64,000 nucleotides of DNA from CAVHXA01 sp963639765 (GCA_963639765.1 CAVHXA010000009.1:1-64000); one strand, 5' to 3'; counted from the first letter of the stretch, positions 8,866 to 17,810 are shown. Program-made: numbers and translations. The notes: generated by a model not told the origin, from the sequence alone.

Positions 8866-9891
8866 TCAGAACTGCTCCAGGAAGCGGACATCGTTTTCAA
8901 AGATCAGGCGCAGGTCGGAGATTTTATATCGGCGCATCGCCGTGCGCTCCAGACCGATGCCAAAGGCCCAGCCCGAATAGATATCGGGATCGATGCCGGC
9001 CATTTCCAGTACGTGCGGATGAATCATGCCGGCGCCCAGAAGCTCAATCCAACCTTCGCCCTTGCAGGTGGGACAGCCCGTACCGCCGCATTTATGGCAC
9101 TGCACGTCCATTTCGCACGAGGGCTCGGTAAAGGGGAAATGATGCGGCCGGAAGCGTGTTTTGGTGCCCTTGCCGTACAGCTGCTCCACCACCGTGTTGA
9201 GTGTGCCCTTGAGGTCAGACATGGTAACACCCCTGTCGATGACCATGCCCTCTACCTGGTGGAACATGGGACTGTGGGTGGCATCGACCTCGTCCTTGCG
9301 ATAAACACGACCGGGCGCGATAATGCGGATGGGCAGCGGCATGGAGTCCATGGCCCGCACCTGCATGGGGCTGGTCTGACTGCGGAGCATGACGCGACCG
9401 TCTTCGGAAAAATAAAAGGTATCCGTCCAGTCACGGCTCGGGTGGTTTTCGTCGGCATTCAGACGGTCGAAGTTCAGCTCGGCCAGCTCGATCTCGGGAC
9501 CGTCGAGCACGGTAAAGCCCATTCCGATAAATATCTGCTTGATTTCGTCGAGCGCACTGTACATGGGGTGCCGATGGCCCAGCCGGACCTGCTTGCCGGG
9601 GATGGTTACATCGAGCGTTTCCGATTGCAGACGGTGATCAAGCGCCAGAGCCTCGAGCTTCTGCTTTCCGTCGGCAATGGCCGCTTCGATGTCGGCACGT
9701 ACGGTGTTGGCCAGCTGGCCCATTACGGGGCGCTCTTCGGCCGAGAGCTTGCCCATCTGCTTGAGGACTGCCGTGAGCTCGCCCTTTTTTCCCAGCAGCT
9801 GCACCCGAAGACTTTCGAGTTCGTTCAGGTCCCGGGCTTCGGCCAGAGCTGCCATAGCTCTGGCACGGATGTTTGCCAATTGCTCTTTCAT
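8866..9891 (-). CDS. pheS: Phenylalanyl-tRNA synthetase alpha subunit
   Basis: A 341-residue catalytic subunit. The N-terminal coiled coil (about 1-85) precedes the class II core, with motif 2 around MFHQVEGMVIDRGVTMSDLKG and motif 3 FGIGLERTAMRRY near the end. A CxxC-CxxC zinc-like cluster (CHKCGGTGCPTC) is visible, as in some Firmicutes enzymes. The ATG at 9891 follows AAAGGAAG. Transcription starts well upstream and passes a T-box leader. Confidence 0.97.
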   Translation of the reverse strand: MKEQLANIRARAMAALAEARDLNELESLRVQLLGKKGELTAVLKQMGKLSAEERPVMGQLANTVRADIEAAIADGKQKLEALALDHRLQSETLDVTIPGKQVRLGHRHPMYSALDEIKQIFIGMGFTVLDGPEIELAELNFDRLNADENHPSRDWTDTFYFSEDGRVMLRSQTSPMQVRAMDSMPLPIRIIAPGRVYRKDEVDATHSPMFHQVEGMVIDRGVTMSDLKGTLNTVVEQLYGKGTKTRFRPHHFPFTEPSCEMDVQCHKCGGTGCPTCKGEGWIELLGAGMIHPHVLEMAGIDPDIYSGWAFGIGLERTAMRRYKISDLRLIFENDVRFLEQF

Positions 9892-9924
9892 GGTGTTCTT
9901 CCTTTCATGGGCGGCGGGAGAAAC

Positions 9925-10195
9925 AAAAAAAGCCCCCGTCCGCATAGTTGGGACGAAGGTTGTTCCTCCGCGGTACCACCCGCATTCGCACAAAGTGCGC
10001 ACTCTGACCGAATGTACGGCCCGGCTGATATCGGAGCCACCGGCTTGCCCTACTTTGCAGCTGAGGCAGTTGAGGCAGGCTGCTCACGGGAGAAAGCCCG
10101 CATAGCCCTGCCGCAGACGGATTACAGCACCCCGTCTTCTCTGAAGCGGCGCGATGGGCCCGGGCTGCCCGGTCATCACATTGGATTGTTCCATT
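9925..10195 (-). promoter_or_regulatory. T-box riboswitch (tRNA-Phe) for pheST
   Basis: Read on the minus strand: a Stem I distal AGAGA...GGGTGCTG element near 10125-10150, a specifier region containing TTC (Phe codon) near 10095-10105, the T-box core GGGTGGTACCGCGG at 9968-9981, and a terminator whose arms CCTTCGTCC and GGACGGGGG are followed by seven Ts at 9925-9931. Uncharged tRNA-Phe would stabilise the antiterminator and allow pheST expression. Confidence 0.93.
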
Positions 10196-10201
10196 GCCGA
10201 C

Positions 10202-10230
10202 ATTCTATCACACGGCAGTGCATTTTGCAA
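10202..10230 (-). promoter_or_regulatory. Sigma-A promoter of pheST
   Basis: On the minus strand, TTGCAA (10230-10225), 17-nt spacer, TAGAAT (10207-10202). Confidence 0.75.
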
Positions 10231-10373
10231 GCCCTCAGGCAGGTCCGTACAATTGTGCCGCAGGCTCCGACGGTCCTTCTGCACTGCAAATCCGCAGCGA
10301 AAACCCGAGGAAGCGCCGCCGGGAGCAGCGCGGCGAAATATGTCACGGCAGGGCGCAGCATACAATCGGGGAT
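10231..10373. other. Intergenic sequence between divergent promoters
   Basis: No gene seen. It separates the pheST promoter from the DUF6106-like gene promoter. A fragment around 10249-10265 (ACAATTGTGCCGCAG) resembles a decayed end of the dispersed repeat. Confidence 0.35.
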
Positions 10374-10402
10374 TTGACGAATGCGATTTGGTTTCGTATA
10401 AT
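10374..10402 (+). promoter_or_regulatory. Sigma-A promoter of the DUF6106-nnrD pair
   Basis: TTGACG at 10374-10379, 17-nt spacer, perfect TATAAT at 10397-10402. The leader of about 190 nt contains an entire repeat copy. Confidence 0.8.
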
Positions 10403-10434
10403 ACACAAAAGCAGGTCAGGCCTGCAAATACTTT

Positions 10435-10578
10435 GGCAGCACCGCACAATTGCGCGCCTCCGGCGGGCCTTTTCTCCCGCAGGTCCCCAAAGCGCACAAA
10501 GGCTTTCTGCGGTTTTACAGCAAATCCGTGACGCAGGATTCCCCGCCGAATCCTCCTGCAGAACTGTTCGCTGCTGCC
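10435..10578. repeat. Dispersed repeat copy within a 5' leader
   Basis: The left arm GGCAGCACCGCACAATTGCG is nearly consensus; the right arm ends TTCGCTGCTGCC. The element lies fully between the promoter at 10374-10402 and the next start codon, so it is transcribed as part of the leader. Confidence 0.7.
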
Positions 10579-10597
10579 CATGGGATGTGAGCAAAAA

Positions 10598-11221
10598 ATG
10601 ATCAACGATATTTTTGTAGAAGAGCTTGTGGCCTGCCGCGGCTCAGCCAGGACCAGACTTCTGCAGCTGGGCGTGGTGGTGTTAACCGTCCTGCTGCTTA
10701 TTGCCGATCTTCTGTTTGTGCCGCTGGTGGCACCCGTGACCTTTGTGGTGATCTGTGTGGTTGCCTTTTTTACAATCCGCTACCTTAACACGGAGTTTGA
10801 ATATTCGTTTACAAACGGCGATCTGGACATCGATCGCATTTCCGGTCGGCGCTGGCGGCGCAGAATGCTCGAGATCAACGCCCGCCAGATCCAGGTTATG
10901 GCTCCCTATACACGGGAATACGAGTGTGAGGTTACCGACTATAAGGTCCGCGGAACAATGGATTATTCGTCCTCGCCCCGGGCAGCCGGCCGGTGGTTTA
11001 TGATCGTTGAAATGGGAGAGCCTGCACAAAAAGTCAGCCGCAGTCAGGATCCGCACGCCGTGCGTCGTGCGCAATATCGCTATCAGGCCGGAGATCTTGT
11101 ATTTGTGGTACTGCAGCCCTCCAAACGGCTGCGTGACGCCATGCAGACCTATCTGCGCACCCGTATGAAGGGAAACGAGCCGGCGACCCCGACAAAGCCG
11201 GGCGGGAAAGCTGAATCATGA
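10598..11221 (+). CDS. Conserved membrane protein, DUF6106-like
   Basis: A 207-residue protein with two adjacent hydrophobic segments (about residues 22-65) followed by a soluble, basic domain. It resembles the DUF6106 proteins of Clostridia, whose function is unknown. An in-frame ATG also occurs at 10580, six codons earlier; neither has a strong ribosome site. The end overlaps nnrD by 4 nt (ATGA), so the two are translationally coupled. The promoter lies at 10374-10402 and the leader contains a repeat element that could fold. Confidence 0.6.
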   Translation: MINDIFVEELVACRGSARTRLLQLGVVVLTVLLLIADLLFVPLVAPVTFVVICVVAFFTIRYLNTEFEYSFTNGDLDIDRISGRRWRRRMLEINARQIQVMAPYTREYECEVTDYKVRGTMDYSSSPRAAGRWFMIVEMGEPAQKVSRSQDPHAVRRAQYRYQAGDLVFVVLQPSKRLRDAMQTYLRTRMKGNEPATPTKPGGKAES

Positions 11222-12084
11222 CCGAACAGATCATTGCACCGATGACCACCGAGCAGCTGCATGCTCTGCTGCCCAGACGGGACCGCAACGCCCACAAGGG
11301 CAGCTATGGCCGCCTTTTGCTGCTGTGCGGCAGCAGAGGCTTTACCGGGGCTGCTGCTCTGGCTGCACGCGGAGCACTGCGGTCCGGAGCAGGACTGATC
11401 AGCCTTGGCGTCCCGCAGGAGATCTGGCCGATTCTGGCAGCCAAGCTCGATGAGCCTATGGTGTTTCCGCTGCCGCAGGATGCCTTTGGCCGCCTGTCTT
11501 CGGATGCGTGGGATGCGCTGCTGCCCCGGCTTTCCTCGTGTACGGCCGCCTTGCTTGGGCCGGGGCTGGGGCAGTCGGATATGCTCAAAAAGCTTGTATC
11601 GCGTATTGTACACAGCTGCCGGGTACCGCTGGTGCTGGATGCCGACGGACTCAATGCGTTTGCCGGCAGGGCAGAGGAGCTGGCTGACCGCAGCTGTCCG
11701 CTGGTGCTCACTCCGCACGAGGGAGAATTTGCCCGCCTGTCGGATGCACTTGCAGGCGGTTCACGGCAGCAGGCCGCGCTGCAGCTGGCACGGAAGACAC
11801 AGGCCGTTGTTGTATTGAAGGGGCATCGCACCGTGATTGCCGACCCGGACGGACGTGTGACCGTAAACGGGACGGGCAATCCGGGTATGGCTGTCGGAGG
11901 CAGCGGCGATGTGCTGGCCGGCATTCTGTGCAGCTTCCTGGCCCAGGGGCTGCAGCCCTTTTCGGCTGCTGCGGCAGCGGTGTATGTACACGGTGCGGCA
12001 GGAGATCTGGCTGCCGGTCAGTGGGGTGAATACGGCATGACGCCGAGCGATCTGATCGACTGCATTCCGGGGCTGTTGCTTTAA
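11218..12084 (+). CDS. nnrD: ADP-dependent NAD(P)H-hydrate dehydratase
   Basis: A 288-residue YjeF C-terminal/carbohydrate-kinase-like protein that repairs hydrated NADH and NADPH. Visible family motifs are KGSYGRLLLLCGS near residue 25, VLDADGLNAF, LTPHEGEFARL, and the nucleotide-binding GNPGMAVGGSGDVLAGI. No fused NnrE epimerase domain is present. The gene ends tail to tail with the PTS-like gene, their stop codons sharing TTAA. Confidence 0.93.
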   Translation: MTEQIIAPMTTEQLHALLPRRDRNAHKGSYGRLLLLCGSRGFTGAAALAARGALRSGAGLISLGVPQEIWPILAAKLDEPMVFPLPQDAFGRLSSDAWDALLPRLSSCTAALLGPGLGQSDMLKKLVSRIVHSCRVPLVLDADGLNAFAGRAEELADRSCPLVLTPHEGEFARLSDALAGGSRQQAALQLARKTQAVVVLKGHRTVIADPDGRVTVNGTGNPGMAVGGSGDVLAGILCSFLAQGLQPFSAAAAAVYVHGAAGDLAAGQWGEYGMTPSDLIDCIPGLLL

Positions 12085-13187
12085 TCCAGCTTGAGGTCGC
12101 CGTCTTTGATCCAGCCCAGACGCCGACAGAGAAGACCAAACAGCCACGACAGAACTCCGGGCAGTATGAAGCAGACACAGACGAGACCGATCCAGTCGAA
12201 CCATGTGGGAGAAATGGCTGTGGCTCCGGCATCGAGCGCAGCCTGCGACGGATTGAGCCAGCCTGTCCAGATGCCGATCGGGCCGCACAGGCCGCAGGTG
12301 CCCATGCCGGAGTTTACGGCGGCACCGTTCATCTGCAGACCAAAAACACAGGTACTGATTGGTCCGGTGATGGCAGAGGCTGCAATGGCCGGGATCCAGA
12401 TGCGCGGGTTTTTTACGATATTGCCCATCTGCAGCATGGATGTGCCAAGGCCCTGGCTGACCAGTCCGCCCCAGCGGTTTTCGCGAAAGCTCAGAACGGC
12501 AAATCCGACCATGTTGGCACAGCAGCCGGCAACCGCAGCGCCTCCGGCCAGTCCCGTAAGAGAAAGCGCGGCACAGATGGCAGCCGATGAGATAGGCAGC
12601 GTAAGGGCAATGCCGACTACAACGGAAACAATAATGCCCATCACAAACGGACGCAGCTCGGTGGCCCACATCACAAGACTGCCAAACCAGCTTGCGGCTC
12701 TGCCAATGGGTGCCGCAACCAGCCAGGCCAGTCCCACGCCGACCAGGATGGTGGCAACAGGCGTGACAAGAATATCAATTTTGGTCTCCTTGCTCACGGC
12801 CTTGCCGATCTCTGCTGCTGCAATGGCAACCACCAGGACTGCCAGCGGCCCGCCGGCTCCGCCCATGGCGTTGGTGGCCCAGCCGACCGGCACAAGCGAA
12901 AACAGGACCAGATTGGGTGCCTGCAGTGCATAGCCGATAGCCACGGCCATAGCCGGTCCGACCATGGCAGAGGCCAGCCCGCCGATGGTATAGGCCGTTC
13001 CGTTTATTGTTGCCACCGAAGCGTTCAGAAATCCGATACCGCATTGGGTCCCAAGGGTGTTGAGAATTGTGCCGATCAGAAGAGAGCAGAACAGTCCCTG
13101 GGCCATGGCGCTCAACGCATCGATGCCATAGCGTCTGGCAGAGATCTCGATGTTTTTTCGCTGTAAAAACTGCTTGAGTCCGGTCAT
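12081..13187 (-). CDS. PTS IIC-like sugar permease, orphan
   Basis: A 368-residue protein with about eight to ten membrane segments and very Gly/Ala-rich helices, matching the PTS_EIIC_2 family (residues such as GGAGGPLAVLVVAIAAAEIGKAVS and TGPISTCVFGLQMNGAAVNSGMGTCGLCGPIG). Members carry no IIA or IIB domain and some may not be sugar transporters at all. No IIA/IIB gene is nearby. ATG 13187 follows AAAAAGGAG with 8-nt spacing, preferred to the longer ORF. It has its own promoter. Confidence 0.8.
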   Translation of the reverse strand: MTGLKQFLQRKNIEISARRYGIDALSAMAQGLFCSLLIGTILNTLGTQCGIGFLNASVATINGTAYTIGGLASAMVGPAMAVAIGYALQAPNLVLFSLVPVGWATNAMGGAGGPLAVLVVAIAAAEIGKAVSKETKIDILVTPVATILVGVGLAWLVAAPIGRAASWFGSLVMWATELRPFVMGIIVSVVVGIALTLPISSAAICAALSLTGLAGGAAVAGCCANMVGFAVLSFRENRWGGLVSQGLGTSMLQMGNIVKNPRIWIPAIAASAITGPISTCVFGLQMNGAAVNSGMGTCGLCGPIGIWTGWLNPSQAALDAGATAISPTWFDWIGLVCVCFILPGVLSWLFGLLCRRLGWIKDGDLKLD

Positions 13188-13250
13188 GGTGCACAGCTCC
13201 TTTTTAGAGATTGACAAGAGCGCACAGCTGTCTTGACAGGTGCAAAGACA

Positions 13251-13278
13251 ATTATACCTGTAAAATCCGTCTTGTCAA
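13251..13278 (-). promoter_or_regulatory. Sigma-A promoter of the PTS IIC-like gene
   Basis: On the minus strand, TTGACA (13278-13273), 16-nt spacer, TATAAT (13256-13251). An imperfect inverted repeat (TGTCAAGA ... TCTTGTCA) lies between the promoter and the start codon and could be an operator. Confidence 0.75.
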
Positions 13279-13319
13279 CCACTGCATCGTTCGGATACGC
13301 GGGAAACAGCTTCCTATGA

Positions 13320-13471
13320 GGCAGCATCACATAATTCGACGGGAGAAATCACAGATTCCTCCCGCCGTTGTTGTTTTCGGGGCAGCACTGCGGTGTTGCC
13401 CGAGGCTTTTCGCGGCCGCCCGTCCGTTTGAAAGCCGATCCGGTATGCCGATTTTTATGCGGTGCTGCCCA
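13320..13471. repeat. Dispersed repeat copy, long form
   Basis: The left arm GGCAGCATCACATAATTCGA and the right arm TTTTTATGCGGTGCTGCC are inverted versions of the family ends. An internal GGGGCAGCACTGCGG suggests a nested or duplicated end. Together with the promoter region it fills the gap between the PTS-like gene and the flavodoxin-domain gene. Confidence 0.65.
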
Positions 13472-13520
13472 AAACAGGGAAAGCTTCGAGCCTGCATTCC
13501 GCAGAGCGTGGCATCACCGT

Positions 13521-14720
13521 TCAGCTGATGGATGTGTATGTGCTCCAGACATCCTTGCGCAGGCCGTCGTGAGAGAAGAAGTAATCTTCGACCAGATCGG
13601 CAACCAGAGCCTTGGCCTTCATGATGTCGCGATCGTTGGGCTTGGACTCCATATGCGTGTGGAAGAAGAAGGAGCCTGCATGGTAGTTGCCGTCGGCGTC
13701 TTTGTAGTATACGGGGGGCTCGGTCTGCCCGGAGGGCAGAACGCCGTCTTTCAGGCCGGCAGGACCGTATTCCATGCCGCAGCAGGCAAACTGCCCGACC
13801 ACGCGTACGTTGCTCAGCTCAAGATAGAGCTTCAGCTGCGCCAGTACAGCCAGCGACTCGCCGGAGCCGTAGAAGCCGCCGCCATAGGTGGTGAACACAA
13901 TGCCCAGAGGACGATATACGCCGTGCTCTGCAGGAGCACCGGCCCAGCGCAGGCCGCCGCCTTCTCCGCCGGGACCACCGGGACCACCGGGACCTCCGGG
14001 GCCGCCTTCGGGCATGGGAGGCATGCCTCCGGGAGCCATCTGTCCGCCTTCTCCACCTGGACCGCCTTCGGGCATACCGGCACCGCCTTCGTTAAAGCCC
14101 TTTCCTGCCTCGGCGTTTTTGGTGACGCGGTCTTCAAGCTCGCCGCCGCCGCCCAGACTGAAGCCCTTGATGATGGCGGTAGTGGGACTGCCGGCAATGA
14201 TCAGGCTGCCCAGACAGACAACATCGTATTCGTCGTAGTTTTTGGGCAGAGAGTTTTTGGTTTTGTTGTCAACCTTGATCATGTCAACGGTCCAGCCGTA
14301 ATGACGGAACTGCTCGGCCATGGCCTCGGCAATCTTTTTTGTGTTGCCGGTTATGGAGGCATACATGATCAGGGCTTTTTTCTTCATGTCGGATTTTGCG
14401 ATACCGTCGTCTTCGTCGGTAATTTCGGTTTTATAGCCCTTTAGTGCAACAATATCGCCGTTGCCCATTCTGGCCTCACCGGTCAGTGTGCCGTCGGCCG
14501 CGGCAGTGAGGGACCAATCGGCCTCGTTGGGGCCGGCTGCAGCATGGAAACGGATGGTATCGCCCTCGACCTCGAGCTTTTCGATCAGGCGTGCGCCGCC
14601 GTGGGAGTCGATCATGCTGGTGTGAATGGTTCCGTTGTAGTAGGGTCGGACCAGAATTTTGGTTTCACGTTCGCCGCTGGGCGTGGGCATGGTGAATACA
14701 TATTTGCCGTATACGCTCAT
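13521..14720 (-). CDS. Flavodoxin-domain protein with Gly-Pro-rich insert
   Basis: A 399-residue protein in three parts. Residues 1 to about 98 form a beta-rich domain that resembles the separate 131-residue protein at 18118. From about 112, KKALIMYASITGNTKKIAEAM is a flavodoxin FMN-phosphate loop (SITGNT), and GIVFTTYGGGFYGSGESL plus VGQFACCGMEYGPAG carry the rest of the fold. Around residues 207-255 a run of GGPGG-type repeats interrupts the flavodoxin domain. ATG 14720 follows AAAGGAG; the longer upstream reading is not supported. A redox role with the nearby FAD flavoprotein is plausible but inferred. Confidence 0.8.
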   Translation of the reverse strand: MSVYGKYVFTMPTPSGERETKILVRPYYNGTIHTSMIDSHGGARLIEKLEVEGDTIRFHAAAGPNEADWSLTAAADGTLTGEARMGNGDIVALKGYKTEITDEDDGIAKSDMKKKALIMYASITGNTKKIAEAMAEQFRHYGWTVDMIKVDNKTKNSLPKNYDEYDVVCLGSLIIAGSPTTAIIKGFSLGGGGELEDRVTKNAEAGKGFNEGGAGMPEGGPGGEGGQMAPGGMPPMPEGGPGGPGGPGGPGGEGGGLRWAGAPAEHGVYRPLGIVFTTYGGGFYGSGESLAVLAQLKLYLELSNVRVVGQFACCGMEYGPAGLKDGVLPSGQTEPPVYYKDADGNYHAGSFFFHTHMESKPNDRDIMKAKALVADLVEDYFFSHDGLRKDVWSTYTSIS

Positions 14721-14783
14721 AATGAAAAGATCTCCTTTGTTGAGTATGGCGCGTCGGGTCCGGACTCCCGACGAGATGCATCT

Positions 14784-14812
14784 ATTATATAGTGCAGCCG
14801 AAGAAAAGGAAA
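14784..14812 (-). promoter_or_regulatory. Promoter of the flavodoxin-domain gene
   Basis: On the minus strand, TATAAT (14789-14784) lies 17 nt from a weak -35 (TTTCCT, 14812-14807). Confidence 0.5.
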
Positions 14813-14861
14813 GAACCGCACAGGGGTTTTTCACAGCCACCTTTTGTGCGGTCTGCCAAAT

Positions 14862-15575
14862 TCAAAACCGGGTCGGATCGGCATACAGCTTTCCGTTTGG
14901 CTGAAAGCCCTGAGGACGATAGGTGACGGAACGGATTCGCGGTCCGGATATGCCGTATTTCGGATTATAGCCGAAAAGGTTCACATATCGGCAAAGATCA
15001 TTTTCTTCGAGCTCCATGGCGCAGAGCAGCTCAACGGTTGCTCCGGCATCGTCTATGGCTCGATGGGTATTCTGCGTCCGGAGCTGATAGGCATCCACCG
15101 CATTGCACAGCCTGTGCGGATAGGGACGTCTGTCTTTGTAGATGGTCATTGCATCCAGCAGCCGGACCTTTTGCAGAATGGAGGCATCTGCATAACGGCT
15201 GAGAAAGTAGTATATAAAGCAAAGATCAAACTGCGCGTTGTATGCGGCCAGAAGGGGACGGGAGCAGTCGAGCATCCGCGTCAGCCGCTGCGCGGCTTCC
15301 TGCTTTGTACAGCCCTGCTCATCGAGCATCTGCTGCGTGATGCCGGTCAGACGGATGATCTCGGGCGGAAGGGCTCGGCCCGGGCTCATACGGATGAAGC
15401 AGTCGAACTCGTCATCCGTTTTCAGACTGTCTGACCCGGGAATCAGGCGTATCATGGCAAGCTCGATGATTTCGTCTGTTTTGTGGTTGATGCCGGTGGT
15501 TTCCGTGTCAAAAACAATGATGTGGTCATATTCTTCAAACAGATCATGCAGCAAGGACTTCACCACCTTTTGCAC
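14862..15575 (-). CDS. DnaQ-like 3'-5' exonuclease
   Basis: A protein of up to 237 residues of the DEDDh exonuclease family. Exo I is VFDTETTG (residues about 20-27), Exo II lies around AYNAQFDLCF, and Exo III is HRAIDDAGAT. This is the stand-alone PolC/DnaQ-type domain found in many Clostridia, acting on DNA or RNA 3' ends. The start is a GTG; nearby alternatives exist because the ribosome site (AAAGGTGGTGAAG) is weak, so the first 5-10 residues are uncertain. Confidence 0.88.
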   Translation of the reverse strand: MQKVVKSLLHDLFEEYDHIIVFDTETTGINHKTDEIIELAMIRLIPGSDSLKTDDEFDCFIRMSPGRALPPEIIRLTGITQQMLDEQGCTKQEAAQRLTRMLDCSRPLLAAYNAQFDLCFIYYFLSRYADASILQKVRLLDAMTIYKDRRPYPHRLCNAVDAYQLRTQNTHRAIDDAGATVELLCAMELEENDLCRYVNLFGYNPKYGISGPRIRSVTYRPQGFQPNGKLYADPTRF

Positions 15576-15649
15576 AGGCGGGGCCTCACCGGCTAGCCTG
15601 TCAGAAAAGTTTTGCGGGGTTTATATCTGTGGGAACAAGGGAAATCAGG

Positions 15650-15686
15650 GGCAGCACCGCACAATTCGCCTGCGGCAGGCAGCGCG
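15650..15686. repeat. Solitary left end of the dispersed repeat
   Basis: GGCAGCACCGCACAATTCGC followed by CTGCGGCAGGCAGC is the best match to the family end. A matching right end is not clear. Confidence 0.5.
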
Positions 15687-15730
15687 AACCGCGTTCTGAT
15701 GCTGAAAAAGCAAACTGTCTGAACAGTCTT

Positions 15731-15756
15731 ACCGGCGCAGCCGAAGCTGCGCCGGT
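15731..15756 (-). terminator. Strong hairpin downstream of the FAD gene
   Basis: ACCGGCGCAGC pairs perfectly with GCTGCGCCGGT around a CGAA loop (11 bp). It lies 17 nt after the stop codon of the minus-strand flavoprotein. A true T run does not follow at once, so it may be an RNA-stabilising 3' hairpin or a weak terminator. Confidence 0.5.
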
Positions 15757-15773
15757 ATGCGAAGGGAAACAGG

Positions 15774-17714
15774 TTATTTTTCCTCACAGACGAATTGTCC
15801 GGCCAGGCGTCCGTGTGTTCCGGCAAAGCCGATTGAGTTGCCTGCTGCCGGGGTGGAATAGCCCGTGCCATAGCGGCCGCCCAGAGAGTTTCCGGCGGTA
15901 TACAGGCCCTTGATGGGCTTTTTGTTGATGTCAAGAACGTTCAGACGGTCATCCGTCATAACGCCGGACATGGTAACCATGGAGGGACCGATCTGCGAGT
16001 CGTTTCCGAAGGAGGCCTTGCAGCCATAGAAGGGAGCTTCGTCAACCGGAATCATGGCAGAAGGATCCTTGCCGTAGTCACCGTCGAAGCCGGCATAGCA
16101 CAGCTCGTTGTAGTGCTTGACAGAGGCAACAAACTGCGGAATGACTTCTTCGGGGTAGCCAAGATAGGAAGCCAGCTCTTCAAGCGTGTTGGCACAGATA
16201 ACACGACTGTAGCCGCGCTCGGCGATGGTGGAGTTGAGAACCAGACCGCCCTGCGGGCCGGGCTGAATGGCGGCCATTCCGTCGATCATGTCCTGATAGT
16301 ATTGGGGCCGGCCGCCGTTTGGACCGCCATGCTCCAGACCGGAGGCACACACGCTCTTCATCCATTTTTTGTCGGTTACAAGGCAGCCGATTCCGGCGGG
16401 CTGGCGGGATGTGGCTGTCTGCGCACCGGTGACGTTGCCTTCGTTGGCAAAACGCTTGCCGTATTTGTTGAGCCACAGCATGGCGTTGGAGCCCCACGGA
16501 CCGCCCGGGCCGCCGCCCAGAATCATGGTGCCGCGCGGAGCGGGCTCGATAAAGCCGCCGGCCCAGCACATCATTTTTACGCTCTCGCCGGTGCGTCCGC
16601 CCATGAAGCTGTAGAAGCTGCCTTGGGTGCCGCCGCAGCGTTCCTTGCGTTCCATGTATTCGTTGAGCAGAGCCCAGCACATGTCTTTGTTGGCAGCATA
16701 GTCGCCGCCGGTCATGACAACACCCTTTCTGGTGTTGAAGCGAATATATTTTCCTGTGGATTCGTCCTTGCCGATCACGCCGACCACGTCGCCGTTTTCG
16801 TTTTGGACGAGAACCACACCGGCTGTGCCCCAGAACCACTGCGCGCCCAGCTGCTCGGCCTTGTCGACCATGGCCTGATTGATGATGGGAAGGACAGAGT
16901 TTGCGGCCACACCCTGAATGGGCTGGTGGTTGTATACGCCCATGAACTGGTGCGCTGCCGCCCAGGTTTTGGTTCCGGGCTTCTGGGGGTATTCGTAGCG
17001 GATGGAGTCGTATACGCTCTTTCCCTGTTGGAGCTTGTCGTAGTCGAGGTTGCACTGAATAATCAGCCAGCCGTCGGGGGTGTTGTTGTAGGTGTAGGCT
17101 CTGGGATCAACGCCCATTTCCCTGGCTACCTCAAGCATGTGGTCCATGGTGGGACCGGAATTCTGCACATAGAGACGTACGATGTCGGGGTTTGCCCGGC
17201 CGCCGCCGCGCGTGACGAACTCATCCACCACTTCGCCCAGATTGTATGGTCCGAAGCCGGCCTCGATTGCAAGCTTGCTGTTGAAGGCAGCAAAGTCTTC
17301 GCCGTACCAGGTAAAGGTGTCTTCGGCCTGCTTTTCCAGAACGGCAACCTTTGCACCCTTTTCGGCAGCAGCCAGGGCAGCCTGCACGCCCGCATGGCCC
17401 GAGCCGACAACGGCAACATCGACATCTATTTCGTGATCGATTTCGGTGATTACCGGAGCCTGACCCAGCCAGTCACCGGGACCGGAATAGCCCCAGACAC
17501 GCCCTTCGGCCTTGCCGGGCTTGACCTCGGGCGCAGCAGCACCCATCATGGGGGGAGGGCCGCCCGCAGGCTTGCCGTCTTTGCCGCCCTTGTCGCCGGG
17601 GCCGTCTTTTTTGGGACCGCCCATCATGGCGCCGAACATCTTGCCCATACCGCCGGGGGCTTCCATATTGCCATAGGCACGCAGACGGGGATCTATCTTC
17701 TTTGTGCTTGCCAT
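15774..17714 (-). CDS. FAD-dependent fumarate reductase-like flavoprotein
   Basis: A 646-residue cytoplasmic flavoprotein of the FAD-binding-2 (fumarate/urocanate reductase-like) superfamily. After a Gly-Pro-Lys-rich N-terminus (about residues 18-75), the FAD dinucleotide motif is VDVAVVGSGHAGVQAALAAAEKGAKVAVLEK, and a C-terminal FAD segment reads GLYTAGNSLGGRYGTGYSTPAAGNSIGFAGTHG. No signal peptide, heme or FMN-binding domain is seen. ATG 17714 follows AAAGGA. Related enzymes reduce unsaturated or conjugated organic acids as electron acceptors; the substrate here is unknown. It is transcribed divergently from the 131-residue protein. Confidence 0.85.
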   Translation of the reverse strand: MASTKKIDPRLRAYGNMEAPGGMGKMFGAMMGGPKKDGPGDKGGKDGKPAGGPPPMMGAAAPEVKPGKAEGRVWGYSGPGDWLGQAPVITEIDHEIDVDVAVVGSGHAGVQAALAAAEKGAKVAVLEKQAEDTFTWYGEDFAAFNSKLAIEAGFGPYNLGEVVDEFVTRGGGRANPDIVRLYVQNSGPTMDHMLEVAREMGVDPRAYTYNNTPDGWLIIQCNLDYDKLQQGKSVYDSIRYEYPQKPGTKTWAAAHQFMGVYNHQPIQGVAANSVLPIINQAMVDKAEQLGAQWFWGTAGVVLVQNENGDVVGVIGKDESTGKYIRFNTRKGVVMTGGDYAANKDMCWALLNEYMERKERCGGTQGSFYSFMGGRTGESVKMMCWAGGFIEPAPRGTMILGGGPGGPWGSNAMLWLNKYGKRFANEGNVTGAQTATSRQPAGIGCLVTDKKWMKSVCASGLEHGGPNGGRPQYYQDMIDGMAAIQPGPQGGLVLNSTIAERGYSRVICANTLEELASYLGYPEEVIPQFVASVKHYNELCYAGFDGDYGKDPSAMIPVDEAPFYGCKASFGNDSQIGPSMVTMSGVMTDDRLNVLDINKKPIKGLYTAGNSLGGRYGTGYSTPAAGNSIGFAGTHGRLAGQFVCEEK

Positions 17715-17782
17715 GTGATACATTCCTTTCTGTATTGCGTTGTTTTTTGAAGCTGAAAGCTCCGACATTATCAACTAAAAGT

Positions 17783-17810
17783 ATTATAGCGTATTCGAGA
17801 ATAAAAGCAA
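17783..17810 (-). promoter_or_regulatory. Promoter of the FAD flavoprotein gene
   Basis: On the minus strand, TTGCTT (17810-17805), 16-nt spacer, TATAAT (17788-17783). Confidence 0.7.

Noticed and set aside
9013..10377. Plus-strand reading frame across pheS and its T-box
   Set aside because: Runs antisense through pheS and a non-coding leader, so it is not a plausible gene.
15731..15756. Insertion-sequence end
   Set aside because: It is an isolated 11-bp hairpin right after a stop codon, with no partner end or transposase.
16113..17750. Long plus-strand reading frame (545 codons) opposite the FAD flavoprotein
   Set aside because: It is the antisense shadow of a GC-rich coding gene; it has no recognisable domain and no ribosome site, while the minus frame has clear FAD motifs.
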